Of a stretch of 64,000 nt of DNA, positions 36,667 to 50,336 are shown piece by piece. Source of the stretch: Ascaris suum (lineage: Eukaryota; Nematoda; Chromadorea; Rhabditida; Ascarididae); NCBI GenBank assembly GCA_013433145.1, contig CM024190.1, positions 4,464,001-4,528,000 on the forward strand, in the 5' to 3' direction. Within the stretch, counting starts at the first letter, position 1; each line of letters starts with the position of its first letter. Below the pieces are notes generated by a model. It ran no database searches, was not told the DNA's origin, and was given only the letters and a program-made list of their open reading frames with translations. A program made the position numbers and the translations under genes.

Positions 36667-39600
36667 ATAAGAAATTCTTCTTCTTCCTTTCCCTTAATTT
36701 ATAATTTTCTTCGAACTTTCAATAAGTTCATCTGAGAGTGTAATTTATTGCTAAACTATCGACTGAAAAAAAAAACTCAATTCTTCTTTCATAGTCATCG
36801 AACTCATTTAGCCATTCCTGATGGAAGAATTTATCCAAGAATATATCCTATGGGTCGAAATGAAAGTAAATATCCCCATCCTGAAGGAGAAGGTAGTCCG
36901 GGGCTAGCATTTCTTTCGCGTAAATTTTTTTCTTTTTTTTTTGCAGTAAAAAGAATTGTGATTCAATTTCTTGTTGATCATCAACTTATCGGCGTCATTC
37001 TTAGTTACGCACAACCGTCCTACCTTCGACGTTATACAAATATCTTCCTTGACACTGTCTAAACAGTCATGACATTTCGGCAAAGCATGATCACATTTTT
37101 CCTAGAACTGGATTTATATGTCGTTCCTCTCTATTCCTTACTTTCGACCACCACTAAAATTTAAAAAATTCATCTTTGCTCTCAGTGATGAAATAAAAGG
37201 CACTATTGTCAATTGTTTCTGTTGTTTTGTTAGGCATCCCTAAGTATGTCGTGAATAAATGCATTCGTTGATATTACTCCTACTATTAACACAATGAGTT
37301 GTGTCAAACAACACTAAAATATACATCCATGTTCATAAAAAAGCGCAAAAGGTAAGCACTTACTCAAAAAGTAGAACATCGACTGCAGACAGGTTGCGCA
37401 TAAACGCATCTTGTAGGGGCAGACTCATTTGTTTATGCATTGCGCGGCGTACGAGATGGAAAGGTAAGGGAGGGGTTATCTGCAAGCGAGCGTACCTAGT
37501 GACACCAAATTGAAGGTGTTCCTTAAACAAAAGAAAAGTAAACGCTCTGTGAAGGTAAAGTAGAGCCATTTTCTCTTTTGCTGTATTGGTTACAAAACAT
37601 TTCTTCAAAAAACCACCAATTCGAGGCACAGCCGCTGACTCATAGTTAGCCTTTAAAGGAAAGCACGTCCGGCCTTCATCTCCACTCACCAGGAAACATT
37701 GTCAAGCCGTTGCTTCCAAATATCGGAACAGAAGAGCGGAATTCGCTTTAAAAACGGCTCAGTGATCATGCAGTATACCAGATGATGTTAACCCAGGTCC
37801 CATTCGTCAGGTAATTCCTCATGATGTTCCGATTCGCCGTCTCTGTCAAACTCACCATAACGCAAGGGATAGCGTTTCTATGAACTAGAATATCCATTAA
37901 GTACTCCAATAAATATACACAATAACAAGTGCATGGTGATTCCAGTAAGACTTCGTAAAATCAGTGGTTGAGCACATATGTAAGCTTGTAAGACACATAT
38001 AAGCAGACGTCCTCATCGAAAGTCACTTTTAAAAGTGGAATGATTTCAACGTTGCTATATGAGAAGGGGAAAGCGCTGAAACGTTAAGCAAAGCGTTAAG
38101 ACTTATTGATCGTAAAGTTTAATTAAGAAAGTTGTACACGTTCTATAAGAGTCATAACGAAGGGAAAAATGAAGAGGATTTTAAACGTTTAATTCGGTCG
38201 AAAAATTTTCTGGCGAATCTCCTCAACTCAAAGTGTTTGTGTACGTCACCATAAATTTTGTTTCGTTATTTGCTTATTTCGAGGACGTTTAAGTTTTCAC
38301 CTTTTATGTTATCCTATTCATTGCTGCACAATGGGTGAGTCATTCAAGAGCGAAACAAAAGGTCTTTCACGACCGGTGAGGCACTTAGTGCAAACTATGA
38401 GGAGGATGGTGTGAAATGGAACTACTAAATCCGATGTCTTGGAAAAAACATCGTTTATAGGTCTGTCGAGATTTCGATAAAACTAAGTTCATAGTAATGT
38501 TTTTGCAGGAACTTCGATCAGCTGTATCCTTTGAAATCACCCCGACACTTACAAGCCAGCAGTGTTTATTGCACCAATGGAAAGTTTCCGCACAGAGGTG
38601 TTCGAGCTTCTGAATGAGGTTTTCGAATGCGAGGAGAGATTTGCTTGTGTTCTGATTAACAAATCTCAAAGATATGGAATGCAGGCAGCGTGTCTTTTAT
38701 ACAAACGAGAATAAATCGCACAGTAAAAATTTGCTTTGGTGTTAGTTAAAGGTTCAGCTGATAGTGACAGCGCGTCATTTAATTTTCCACTCTCGCTCCG
38801 ATGTTCTACGATCCGTTACGAACTGAACGAATGCTCGCGCGTTCTGCTCGGGTGATGACTGTTTATTGTTCTCTGTCTGGCTGTCAGGTTCGAGGGGTTG
38901 TTGTTTGTTTTGTTTTTTTTCCTTTTTTTTAACCGGGGAAAGGTGAGGTAGAGGTGGGATTGTTTAGTTGTTTTTGTTGATTACGTTCCATATTCCTGAC
39001 CTTTGACCGCTGATCCTAGGATGTGTTTTGGGTGGTGCGTAGAATTTTTGGTTCAAAGGGAGGTTTATTCGAGTACTTCTGACTGATCGCTTGAAAATTT
39101 CGAAATGTCGTGTCTTTGTTGCTCTCTCTTGTTGTATAAATCCTCTCGATAACCTTGAGCTCTGTAAGTCCTCCCTGCTTTCTTCCCTCCCCTTCCACCT
39201 AAGTTGCTGCCTCCTATTGGCACATAGTGAATTCGTTATTTGATGTTTTTACGCGTTGGATTCATGAAGTTGCAAGTAATTTTGCGATGCCACTACACGT
39301 TATCATCAGGAAAGCGAATTTTTCTCTAGCTACGCGCCTTCTCACCAACTTTTTTCCAGTGCACTCCCCATCCGTTTTTGTTCCAAACAGACGTCTACTT
39401 TAGGTCTTCCAGTGCGTCCACTTCCTTCTCCTCTTCCGCCTCTATGATATGCGCATTTTGCAAGGCTGAGAATGTTTAATGCCTCAGAGTTTATAAATAA
39501 GGGAACATGACAACTTATTAATGGACAGTGCTATCAACGTCAGGCAGGTTTTTGTCTTCAGACTGTATTATGTTTGATGTGATGTTTTCTGATTAATGAG

Positions 39601-40405
39601 GAAAGGTTTATCGACGTTTCAGTGTATGTTCTGTGAACAGTAAAGTCGTTTCAAAAGGGGGCAGTTGTATCTCTCGAAAGGTTGCTCGAATTCTGCAGGC
39701 AAGCAACCTGTTACTCCAAGCAGCTTCCAGCCGCCATACGAGAACAGCTTTCATCCACTAAAATGCATGGTCTCATTACTTGAAAATGCGAGTTTTTTTT
39801 TGCTGGGAAAAGGGAAGCGTACTCACGAAATAGTTGGGGCCAATGTTAGTTCTTGTTTGTTGAGCCTCTCAGCATTTCACATTAATGATCGAAGCGATAT
39901 CCAATAGGGCGCTTATCTGGGTTGCAGTCAAGAACGGGACTGAGACCGTATTTAACTCTCACCTACTGTTTGTTGCTTTTTGTTCACTTTTTTGAAAGCC
40001 ACTCATGCTTTCAGTTTTTTGTGTTTATATGGCTGGACAGTTGAGTTATATGGCGTTTGCGTCCAAGAAAATATTTCAGCAGAGAGGTTGTACGCCGTTA
40101 TCCTTGGAGATGAGGGAGGAAGGTGGAATGAGAAAGGGTACTTCAGCCTGGCGGCAGGGCAGCAGCAGGTCATCATGGCAACGAGCACATGCACTGCACC
40201 AAGACGTGAGCTGAGCAGCTTGATGTTTACGTGCACGAATATCCATTAAAACGGTTATAGCGGTAGCCTCTTCCGGTGTAATTTTGTATACCTGCTTATA
40301 AGACGTGTTGCAATAACAAAAGTAAAAGCATGCGATGCTTTTTCGCTAAAATTGCTAAATCTTTGGAAGTTGTTTAGTGTCTAGGTGACATGCAGTGTAA
40401 GAGGA

Positions 40406-40426
40406 GGGGGGGGGGGGGGGGGGGGG
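40406..40426 (+). repeat. Poly-G tract, 21 bases
   Basis: Unbroken run of 21 G followed by more G-rich sequence (AGGGGGGAGGTGGGG). It is able to form a G-quadruplex, and its length in the assembly should be treated as approximate. Confidence 0.95.
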
Positions 40427-41774
40427 AGGGGGGAGGTGGGGATTGTTCATCACGGGAACAGTATGACATTTAGTCACGTTCGAATGCAAGGGATATTCTT
40501 CTCAGCCATAAGGATAGAGATGCGTATTATGTTTTTGGAGAGCAGGTCAAAAAAAGAAGGCAGCAAAAAAGATTTGTTGTCAGAACACTGAATCGATGCC
40601 ATATTTGGATAGCAAGTGACGTACGTGAATTAGCTCTGCCAGGAAGAAGTTGTGCAGCAGTGGTAACATACGAGACTGCTACTTGTTAGCTGCCTAACAA
40701 TTTTGTATGATTAATAGTGATGTTTATGGCTGCGGCTAACCCAAATTTATCCCTGTAATCTATCCACGTTGATATCAACAGTGCGAAATATACGCCGCAT
40801 ATAGTGCGAATGCTCGTGAATATTCAGCTATAAGCCGTCTTATTTTTAGGGGAATTTTGAAGAACCGACAGCTAATAAACAATCTCTTCAAAATAAGATT
40901 TGAAAAGAAATTGCGCGAAGTGACCGGTTTCTTCGGCATATGCAGCAAATAAGTCGGCCCTGTCATATAGGCCCTCAGAATCTCCATCCGTTTCGTGCGG
41001 TAATTGTTCACGTTCAAACATGTGGGAAGCATTTCGCCATCTATAAATTTTTGACGTGAAATGTTCCCATAAGTGCTTAAAGGTTGCAAGTTGGCTTAAT
41101 GATCGGTTGGAATTTCAGTGTTTTGGAGTATCCGCAAAAAAACACCCTCTAGAATGACAGCAGTTATGTCAATCGCCGGTGTAAAATAGAGACGGGGATA
41201 GTCGGAACTGATCGCGGTCTTTTCTAGCTGAATAGAGTGAACTGATTGTTTGCCTTTACCTTTGTTTGTCTTTAAACCTAATTTGCGCGATAATTGCTTG
41301 TTTTGACGGTTTTATCCTTGCCTCAAGCTTTGCTCGTTCGGCCACAGACTTTTGGCCGGTTTCATTTGCAAAATTACTTCATCAACTCATTTCTGATAAC
41401 AAATAACATTATATGACTAACACATGTGCCCAATCGTTTTATTTGATCATCAGATATCAAAATTTGATGTTTTCCCTCTTCTCTATTCATCAGCCTAATC
41501 ATCACGAATCATAAATCAACTTTTTTCCTTCTGAAGACCGGTTTTTGTGTCTTACATTAACAAATTCCTTAGCTTTTTTTTGAAAGTAGTGAACAATTGC
41601 ATCGACAGATTTTTTTTCCTCTCATTTCCAGCTCTTCCCTTGCGTTCCTTCTCTCATTGTCGTTTTTCCGTTGTTTTTTCTTTTCGATCGTAACGCAGAT
41701 ATTCAAAGAACTGTTAAAGACGTATTATTGAATACGGCGTTGGTCTTGACTAGGCGGTGGCTTCTCGTTCGAAG

Positions 41775-44700
41775 ATGGCTCAGCGTTCAGCAATTAGCGA
41801 GACAGTTGAGATCTTTGCGGGAATCGGCGTGCAAATCGCGAGGAAGTATTTGTTCGTTAAGCCGGAAAAGAAGGTAATTGCATATCTGAGTGTGGTCGCA
41901 GTGCTATCGCTTTTCGCTTCCTTCGTCCCTCTCTCCGACCATTATTACCTCGTTCAGGTACGTCTTATTTTTTACATTTTTCCGGAGTGCAGGGCATTCA
42001 TTTAATATTGCTGTACAGTTTTATGTATGTTTAGAGTACCCCAGCTGCCTCGTTGAGAGTATGTGAGCATACACAAAATGCTGATGGCAGCCTGTGCAGT
42101 CAGAAGCCACTGGCACGTTAAACAAGAAGAGGGGAGAGTAGAAACAAGGAGCGGTTTCTTCCTTTGGTTGGAGCTGCAGTTATCTTTATGGCCTCAGGAG
42201 GTGATGGGGCGGTTTGCTGCGAGTTTTAGGGGTCATTCTCCTCAAAAGTTTTTCTAATTGTGTCCATGCTGAGAATTCATTCTCGACAGAGGCAGCCTGT
42301 AGCCGTAAAGGATAGTTCTTGGGAACTACAGGTGCTTGGTGGTCACCGATGCAGGTGTTTGTCATCTGATATTGCGGGAAGTAATATTTTATAGAATTGG
42401 GATTGTAAGCGCTCATAGGCATCTATTTACCTAAATTAAGGGAATTTAGTCTCATATTTGGCGAATTTCAAGAAGTAAGACGTAATCAGTCGACGAATAA
42501 GATTTTGAAAGTGGGAACTTCCACGTACATATACCTGCAAATCTCTGAAATTAAAAGAAATTTCGAAGTGCTATGAAAATGCGAACTCCTTTAGAAAATT
42601 AACAGTGAGCTCAGGCAGTTTCGAATTATTGCAGAAAAAAGTTATTTCAACGAGCGAATTAAAATTTAATGGCCATCAATTTCTGACCGGTCGTGCTCAA
42701 AGAATTGACGGTCGGGAAATTTTTTCCAGCCACGCTCAAAGATTATTGCCTGATAAGCTTCGGCCTATTGTGTCTAAAAACTTGTCGCGGGCAAATTTCG
42801 GCCAATAATGCCCGAAAATCGAAACCTGACAACATTTGGCCGTTCAAATCCAAAAATTAGCTGCTGGCGAATTTTAGTCAGTTGTGTTTGCGACGTCATC
42901 TGCAATTGTGCGAGTATGCGCACACCCGATTTGCATGAAAACATTTTTCAGAAGGGAAACGTGCTGAACAAATATGGTGTCAACTTGGCTGGTTTTGGAC
43001 ATGCTTTGTCGTTGGTCCGTTCATGTGGTACGCATCAAGAGCACACGGGAAGGATCCGCAGAGTGCGTGCTTCAGCATTTTCTTTTTAATAAGTCCACGG
43101 TTTTAACTATGAATGAAAGTTTATTAAGTCGACTCATATATACAGCGGATCCATTCAAATTTTCAGAGGGCCTATGCACCTCTCATTTTGAAGGGCAGAG
43201 GGGGTGTCCAGACAATCACAGTTCGCTATATCGGAGACATGCAACGAGAATGAATCACTTTTTGGAACCCTCAGCACACATCTAGTATGACGAACCTGTT
43301 CCCATTCAGCAATTTCGTAAAAAGTTTCACCTTGCGTTGTAGCACTTAGAGGATTCAAAGCCAACCTGTTCGCCCAACATGTGTTTTACATGAATCAAGC
43401 TGTTGTTAGAATGCTCAGTCTGGCAAACAGTTCAGTCGCGCAGTGTGATTGATACCTGCTGCTTTGATATTAGAAGACGCGTCTTACGATTATACGGGAG
43501 ATCTTTCCAAACAGGGAGAGCTCGCAGATAAACAGTGGACTCTCCCTGTTTGGATTTGGTCCCATGTGAAATTCTTCTTTTTGTGATGTGCACCCATCGA
43601 TTGGGGAAGGGGGGAGGAGAGCGGAGCAGAGGCATATTCACTCACGAAATCAAGTCATACTTGCTGCTCTCGAGAAAAGACTGTTCCCAGTCGGAGCAAA
43701 AATTCAGAATGGTAATGGCCTCGGCAGGGTCAGAAATGTTTTTACGAAGGCAAGTATTATAGTAAAGGATTGTTCAAAAGTCTTAGTGATTAGGCAAAAC
43801 GAAGACATTCGACTGCGAATCTCTGTCTCCTCATAGAAGCTGCATCTGCTGTTTATGGCGATTATATTGCGGCATCGAAGCGAGATTTCAGTGGGAGGTG
43901 AAACGAATTGGAAACTTGAGATTTAAGTCGTTCTTCAGTGACAAAAAGGCGTAGCATGCGGCTGTAATATTATTTGTTCAAGTTCATTTGGTGAAACAGA
44001 AATATGATGGGACAGGTTAAACGAAGATTCGCCATTCCAGGTTGAACGAAGATCCTCCTGAGAGGTTTTCATTTTTTTATCATTTATTCTTTTTTAATAT
44101 TATGGAACAACTATTGAGTAAACAGCATATATTCAAAGTTGGGACAGTGTGGAACGTTTTTTTGGCAGTTTTTATGAATGCGTGCTTGTGTCGGCTAGGA
44201 TCAGCTTCGATTAGGGTTTTTTGCGCTCTACCGTCATCCTAGAAACAAACATAGCTTCTTACTTTTCTTCTCTTCCCAACCCGCCCCGACTCTCCAACCC
44301 CACTCCCCCTCTTCCTGCTCGCCGCAAAATACCAAGAAAGTTTCGAGAAGAAAGTAATGAGCTTAATCTCCCAGCTTTTTTCATCATTTTTTTCTTGGCC
44401 AAAGGGTGGTGGCCTCGCGTCGTCCTGCACGTATCGACGTCTTTAGACCCCATCGTGGCCAGTTCTTTTTCTTTCGAGCAAGTTTTGTTCTTGGCGTTGC
44501 GCACCCTCTCGTCCTCTCTGTCCCCATTGCCCTTCTTATGCTTTCTAATGTTTTTTCACGCGAACTTTTTTTTTACATATATGCTAACGTCTAACAACTT
44601 TGCTGGCGTGGTGCTATGTAGTGAGTAAAAGTATAACAGCTCATAATCACCGCATTAAACTGCGAAGTTCCAAAACGAAGTTTGATTTGCAGGTGCGATA

Positions 44701-47544
44701 ACGGATTTGAGTCGCATTGTTGTCGCAACCGGTTTTTGGTATTTTTGCACAAACGGGTAAGTCCACATAGTTGGATGAGGTTTTCTGACCGTTGAATTTT
44801 AGGGGGGAAATTCTGACCATAATGCAATGCCATCCGGCGAAGCTGTAATATTGACCTTGTCTGCATCGAAATACGTTGTCGTATCCCCAAAGAAGAGTTG
44901 CAAAAATGAATTGAAAACTTTAAATTAGGGAAGGGTTTGAGATTCTTTTAAAAGCTGCATAAAGATGTTGCTGCTTTAGTTTTTATTGCTTTGCGTATCA
45001 GCATGGTGAACATTTGGTTACGCGTTGAGATCACTTCTCTCGAGGGTTAGTTCATTCAGAAGAGCAATGCTCGAGGTTGATGCAGATATACATCGCAGAA
45101 GTTTCGTTTTTTTCCGTCTTTTCTCCCTTTCCTTGCAGCATTTTTGCACCCTAAGTTAAATTAAACATTATTTCAATGAGGTGTGAGGTTTTTGTGATGT
45201 GAAGCCGAATGCCTTTTTTGTTTTGAAGTGCTGGTTAATGATTCGTCTAAGAAATTTTTTAAAATTCCTTGCAGTATTGCTAAAAATTTGAAAGGATAAT
45301 TTTGGGTAAAATTATCTAACTTTGTTTTATATCAGTAATAAAATTTCAGTTTCGTTACCTTCGAGCAAATGACAGGTCATTGTCATGGCGCGTCGTCCAG
45401 TTCCCGCAGTACGTGCAGTTCGAATGGTGGCAAATGGGTGCCTGGCTTTGATATAAGCGGACACTGCTTCATTTTAATCTACAGTATTCTCATCATTTGC
45501 GAAGAGGTGAGTATTTTTTCGCTCTTTCATGTCGTCTTATAACTTCGAAAACTGCACTGCACTCCACGATTATTCCTTCGTAAACGATTCTAAGTCGTCG
45601 AATTTTTGATTCTGATTCAATCTTAGAGTATATTTTCATCTATGTTTGCTTTAATGACTTGGATCCATCTGAAGCGAAGACAACTACAAAACAAAACTAC
45701 ATGATCCATTGCCATCTGATTTAGTGACGTAACCGATCGAAATTTCGTTTACTTCGATAACAGGCGGATGCCTTTTATTTGTGACCGAAATTCAATTGAA
45801 ACCGAATGCATTTCAACAAAATCGATAGTATAGCGGTGGTGAAGGCTGAATCTCGGTTGCAGCTGGATATAGTCCAAAACGAATAAGTTTGTAAAAAACG
45901 GATGAACGTCTTTCGTTCGGTGAAAGTCGAAACTGTTGAAAAGGCTAGTAGAGGACCTTGTTTCGTCATAACAGTCAGAGTCTGCGCAACTTTATTCCAT
46001 CAGAAATAGCAAATCGCTTACTAACTAAGGACAGTCGGCCTAGATGCAATAATACCATATACACAGTACATCGTGGTGCTAGCTAAATAGGATATTGGCA
46101 GACGTGTAGCAGAATGCCAGGCTTACTGAGAGAAATACTTTGGAAGTATAAGTCAGCTGAGAGTGTGGAGTATGGAAGAGCACATTCCCTAGCCGTGGAA
46201 GTAACTTTGATCGAAAACGATTTATCGTAGTGGTCTCAAAATATACGTTTCTTTGACTCATTCACATGGCGTGAGCTAATTTTCTTTGCTTGGCATTTGA
46301 GATACGCCAAAAGTCGCCCGCACAAAGAGGTCTTTTGTGCAGTCGTGACTTACTAGAAAGCGGGAAATCAAGTAAGTTTGAGTAAAGAAATAAAACTTGC
46401 TAGTACTGTTGAACACAGCTGTTTAGTATATTTTGCAAGTGAGAGAAGAAAATTACCCGGAAATTGTTCACTATAACATGGTAGTTTCCACCACAACGAT
46501 GGTCGAGCTGACCAAGTTCTGATCTCGCAACTTTGTCTTCCTGCATGCTTAGATGCCTGAGTTCAGGCGCCTATTTTCTGCTTTATTGCTAAGTGAAATT
46601 CATTTAGTCGGTATCATTCCGGCAGCTGCAGACAACCCGGAGGAAGTCTACAAGCAGCGAACTTTACATGGTGGATAATTACATAGCTATTGCGAGATTC
46701 TTCTTTCTTTTGATGCTCGTACTTCATGTTTTATGGGTGAGTTATTCTTATTGGTGTTATTATTGTTGCTATTGCTGTTCGATCTCCGTTCTTACTAATG
46801 CGTTCATTATTTGTCTGTAGATGATGGCAGCTATGAAAGAAGATTATGGAAAATTTATGTATATCAAAGAATTTGCGCTGAAGATATTGTTGTCCGGTAT
46901 TCTCTTTTTCGTGTTATTTTCGGCTAATTCCTCATGGAAACAAATCCTTTATGAAGTAGAGTAACCAGCTCCGAATTGGAAGTAGAGTCTTATGATTATA
47001 TACCTTCGTGTCCAAGCGAACAAAATCTGCTGGCGCCACTTTGAGATTCCATTGTTAATGAGCATACTTGTTCAGGTAAACAGACTGTTCACTCTATTCC
47101 TTTTCCTTGGAAACAGGTAATTCGTTGCCACCTTTTTCTTTATTTCGTTAACAATTTTTGTGGAAAGAAAAAGAGTGGTTTTTTGTGGTGGTGCGATTGA
47201 AGCAGATATTCAGTGTAAGCCGAAATTTCAGTCAGTTCATTTTTCGTCACTTCCGTTTGTTTTGGCCACAGCTGAATTTCGTTTATTAAGAAAATAAATG
47301 TTTCTTCAGTGACCAAGCTTTTCACATATATGTGATGTTGTGTTGTACATGAGAGTGCCCTCTGTATATATTCCACTTTAAGGATTTCGAATTGTTGGTC
47401 TCAGTGCTTTACTATCATCACCTAGCCCAGAAGGTGCTGGGTGCGTTAATGGCGGTTCTATGCTGGTTCATCACTTACCGTGTATGGTACCCGGCGACGC
47501 ATCTTCCACCGATGCCACTCCACCATAAACCACGCTCACTGTGA
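41775..47544 (+). CDS. fitm-2: FITM/FIT2 fat storage-inducing transmembrane protein
   Basis: ER membrane protein needed for normal lipid-droplet budding. Human FIT2 is an acyl-CoA diphosphatase with two catalytic His. Exons: 41775-41957 (start ATG; IARKYLFVKPEKKV), 42952-43027 (KGNVLNKYGV, then LGWFWTCFVVGPFM in another frame), 44693-44756 (AITDLSRIVVATGFWY), 45350-45506 (GFDISGHCFILIYSILIICEE), 46608-46736 (MVDNYIAIARFFFLLMLVL) and 47383-47544 (LLVSVLYYHHLAQKVLGAL ... PRSL, TGA). The first catalytic His is in ISGHCF (codon 45462-45464) and the second in LYYHH (47416-47418), as in the family. Exon 42952-43027 needs one extra base near 42982 to stay open. The phase at 43027 and 44693 indicates one short exon (length 3n+2, about 10-16 residues) still missing between them. 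Several hydrophobic segments match the six-helix family plan. The start gives an N-terminus close to the family length. Confidence 0.93.
46821..46964 (+). CDS. Candidate alternative terminal exon of fitm-2
   Basis: After the donor at 46737 (TTA TGG|GTGAGT) an 84-base intron ends in TTATTTGTCTGTAG. The following frame is open at the right phase for 47 codons to a TAA: MMAAMKEDYGKFMY at its start and ALKILLSGILFFVLF as a membrane-like segment. Using it would replace the last exon (47383-47544), which carries the second catalytic His. The human FIT2 alignment favours skipping this exon, so it is either a regulated isoform or an open stretch retained by chance. No AATAAA follows before the canonical last exon. 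Confidence 0.35.
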   Translation: MMAAMKEDYGKFMYIKEFALKILLSGILFFVLFSANSSWKQILYEVE

Positions 47545-47813
47545 ACGTTCTACATTATGGTGTTTTTTTTGCAGGCCATTGTTCTTGATTCTATCAGTAT
47601 GCCTACTGTTTTTTGTTGTGTTATTACTGACTTAACGATTCCTGAGATTAGGCACTACTCTTTAAACTGACTAAATGTTGCAAAAGTATTGACTTTACAC
47701 AAGTATGGGGGCTGACTTGTAATATGATAGCTCGTTAGCAGTTTCTCATGTCACAGCTCACCTGATCGGCTCCAGGGAAAACAGTCGCTGTTAAATTGGT
47801 GTTACCTGACGTT

Positions 47814-47819
47814 AATAAA
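47814..47819 (+). terminator. Candidate poly(A) signal of fitm-2
   Basis: AATAAA 270 bases after the TGA at 47542-47544, in GTTAATAAAGTATGG. The call rests on motif and position. Confidence 0.4.
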
Positions 47820-50336
47820 GTATGGTAAAAGTGTATAGGGTGTATTACGATAGCTAACATCCTGTGTGGGATGAACAGGGAAGCAGCAGTCTTGGCATGT
47901 AATCGGATTGTGTTGCACTCGACTATTCCTCTCTACTACTTTTTAATGATTGTTTATGTTATATTTCTTTGAGTGAAATCCGTTCTCTTTATTTTTTTTA
48001 ATGGGAAATGTGGTGATACTTATCTGCTCTTTCAAATGTTGCGGTCTCAATCGGTCTAATATTAATTTGATTTTTTATCGTTTCATGATGGGAATATGTT
48101 TTGCGTATTTACATCTCATATATTCCATGTACTCCTTGCTAGAGGCAAGATATTATACAGACTTGCAAATTATGACGAAGTTGTGCCTTCGCTAATGGTT
48201 ATATGTATTTGTTGATGTGTACGCTGGGCAATGTTTTAAATGTCTGCTTAATATATGAATTAATTTCTTTCCACGATCAGTCAAACGCGGTCTAATTTTG
48301 AGTTGACGATTTGTAAAATCGCTTCGCTTGTGGGGCGGATTTACAAAAAGCGCATCTCGCCAAACTTGCACATTGCATACTGTTTTGTTTTCTTTTTAAA
48401 TCATTGTAGTTGTTTTTGCCGTTTTTCTCAGGAAGCAGAAGCACAGAAACCAAACTGTTTACAAGGTTTAAATGATCGGTGGATTTGGAGTGACTGATGA
48501 AGAAGGACGGTGATCGTTGGCGACGTATCGATGAATTTAGACGATTGATCTTTGAGATCGGAGAGGCAGGGGGAGGTAATGAACTGTCGCATAATTTATG
48601 GACATTTTATAAACGTTGTTTGTTTCCTGTTTGTTCTCATAGTGGGCTTTTCGTCCGGTATTTTTCGCCGTTGGTCCACTGAAAGTGTCTTCGGCTAGAA
48701 TAACATTCAGTGTTTTTGGCTGCTTAGTTCACTCTCTGTTGGTATCATACTACAATAGCTGAGAAAGATGCAACTCTAACCCCGATGGATTTTCTTTCGA
48801 GAATAACTTAGAATTCTCGTGCGTTACAAATATATTCGCTGTGTGCATTGTTCATACTCCTTAATGAGTATTTCAAATGCTTTAGCATTTCAGTTACTGT
48901 GTTGTCGATGTGCGTTATTTTGTGATTTCTCGGCAGGAAGAAAAAAGCCGAATTTCTTATCGTTTCTTCATTTCGAAAGAGCGAATGTTGTTTAATTCGG
49001 TGAAAAGTGACGATTGTTTTCTACCCGTCACGTAAAAACTCATCACTCCACGAAGTCCACGTGATTTGCATGTTTTGTACATGTGAGCGCTCTGATTTAT
49101 TGCGCTCTTTTTTATTAAATATTTTCTGATGGATTGTGCAAGCATTTCAGTCATGTGGCGTTCATTTTAATGTATCAGTATATTCGATGACTTTCGATTT
49201 TTCTAGATATTAGCTGTTGTATTCCTTAGTTTTTATAGGGTTTTGTAAAAAATTGTTGCATAGGATCATGCCAATTGTATTGCTGAATTTCTTTGCTGTG
49301 TTCTCATCCACTGATTTTGTTTGAATTGTCGTTGTCCAATAATAATTTCTTTGTTTTATTATTTAAATTACGACTAGAAAGTTGGCAAAAGTTGAAGTCA
49401 TAAAGCCTTTACTCGAAGTACTGTCTTTTTGTTTTGTTTCGAAACCAGCTGAAGAGGATATGGGGAGGGGGGGGTGTTTATCGTTTCTCTGTCACCATTT
49501 TATGTGGTCTTTCCCAAGGAAAATGCTGACTTATATGTCGAAAAAGTCCATTTTTGCTCATTTATCGACTATTGATTTTTGTCGCTATTTGTGCAATCAG
49601 TAAAACATGAATTGATTATTTGTGTTGTTCGTTCGGGCAAAAATGGGAAGTATCCCTTAACTTCTCATTACTTCTGTCTTATGGACTTGCTTCGTTTGCA
49701 GTTTAAAATTATACGTCTGATGGGATATGCAGGCATTTCCCAATACGTCTTCCATTTCCTGTTCGCATTTGGCTCAACTTTGGTGGTATTTTTGGGAAAT
49801 GAAGAACAATTTGGGCACCAGTGGCAGCATGCCGGGTAATATGCGGTAAACAGATGTGCAATAGGCTCGTTCGATGCATTAAGTTGGTGAAGTGCATCCC
49901 ATCACTGAAAGTTGACTGCACATTCATATGGAGGCGGTTTTCTGTAGTGTCATGGAGCCGGCGAGCCGGTTCTCTCCTGAAATGAAATGAAACGGAAGTG
50001 TGCGGATGATTGCTTATTGCAATTCGTGTTGCACTTTAATTTAACACTAATTGTGACAAATGTGGGACTAATGGTACTGATATTTTTAGACCCAGACAAG
50101 TTGCACTTATTCGAAGTTCGTTCATATTATAATGCTTTGTGCCTCTGTGGACTTAGGGGCTCATTTTTATTTCTTCTGGGCATCTCTGCATTGTTGAGCT
50201 GTAGTCGGCTATAAGGAAAAGGAATATCGTCTTATGCAGAATGCACAAAAATTTTTCGACTTTTCGCAAGTCCTGCTCTAGTTTTACATGCAGTTGGTAT
50301 TAGGCTTTGCTGGTTGTGATGGTTTTTGTTTCCGAT
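47820..50336. other. Spacer between fitm-2 and the pyroglutamyl-peptidase gene
   Basis: No supported gene. A TTTTTCTCAG acceptor at about 48430 is followed by short frames (EAEAQKPNCLQGL..., and MKKDGDRWRRIDEFRRLIF to a GTAATG donor at 48577). These could belong to a 5' exon of the next gene or to an unknown transcript, but nothing conserved supports either. Confidence 0.35.

Larger units (their letters stand above)
35621..41774. other. Intergenic region without a recognised gene
   Basis: This region contains a (TA)n tract (about 36595-36661), an isolated plus-strand frame at 36793-37062 preceded by a TTTCATAG acceptor, and a 21-base G run at 40406-40426. The frame at 36793 gives HRTHLAIPDGRIYPRIYP and could be an exon of an unknown gene, but no partner exon was found. 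Nothing else here shows conserved motifs. Confidence 0.45.

Noticed and set aside
36748..37062. 104-codon plus-strand frame with an internal TTTCATAG acceptor
   Set aside because: Protein-like in parts, but no partner exon, no recognised family and a poly-T interruption. Left as unassigned.
42605..42808. Plus-strand frame upstream of FITM exon 2
   Set aside because: It lies inside the first FITM intron, has no splice sites and no family match.
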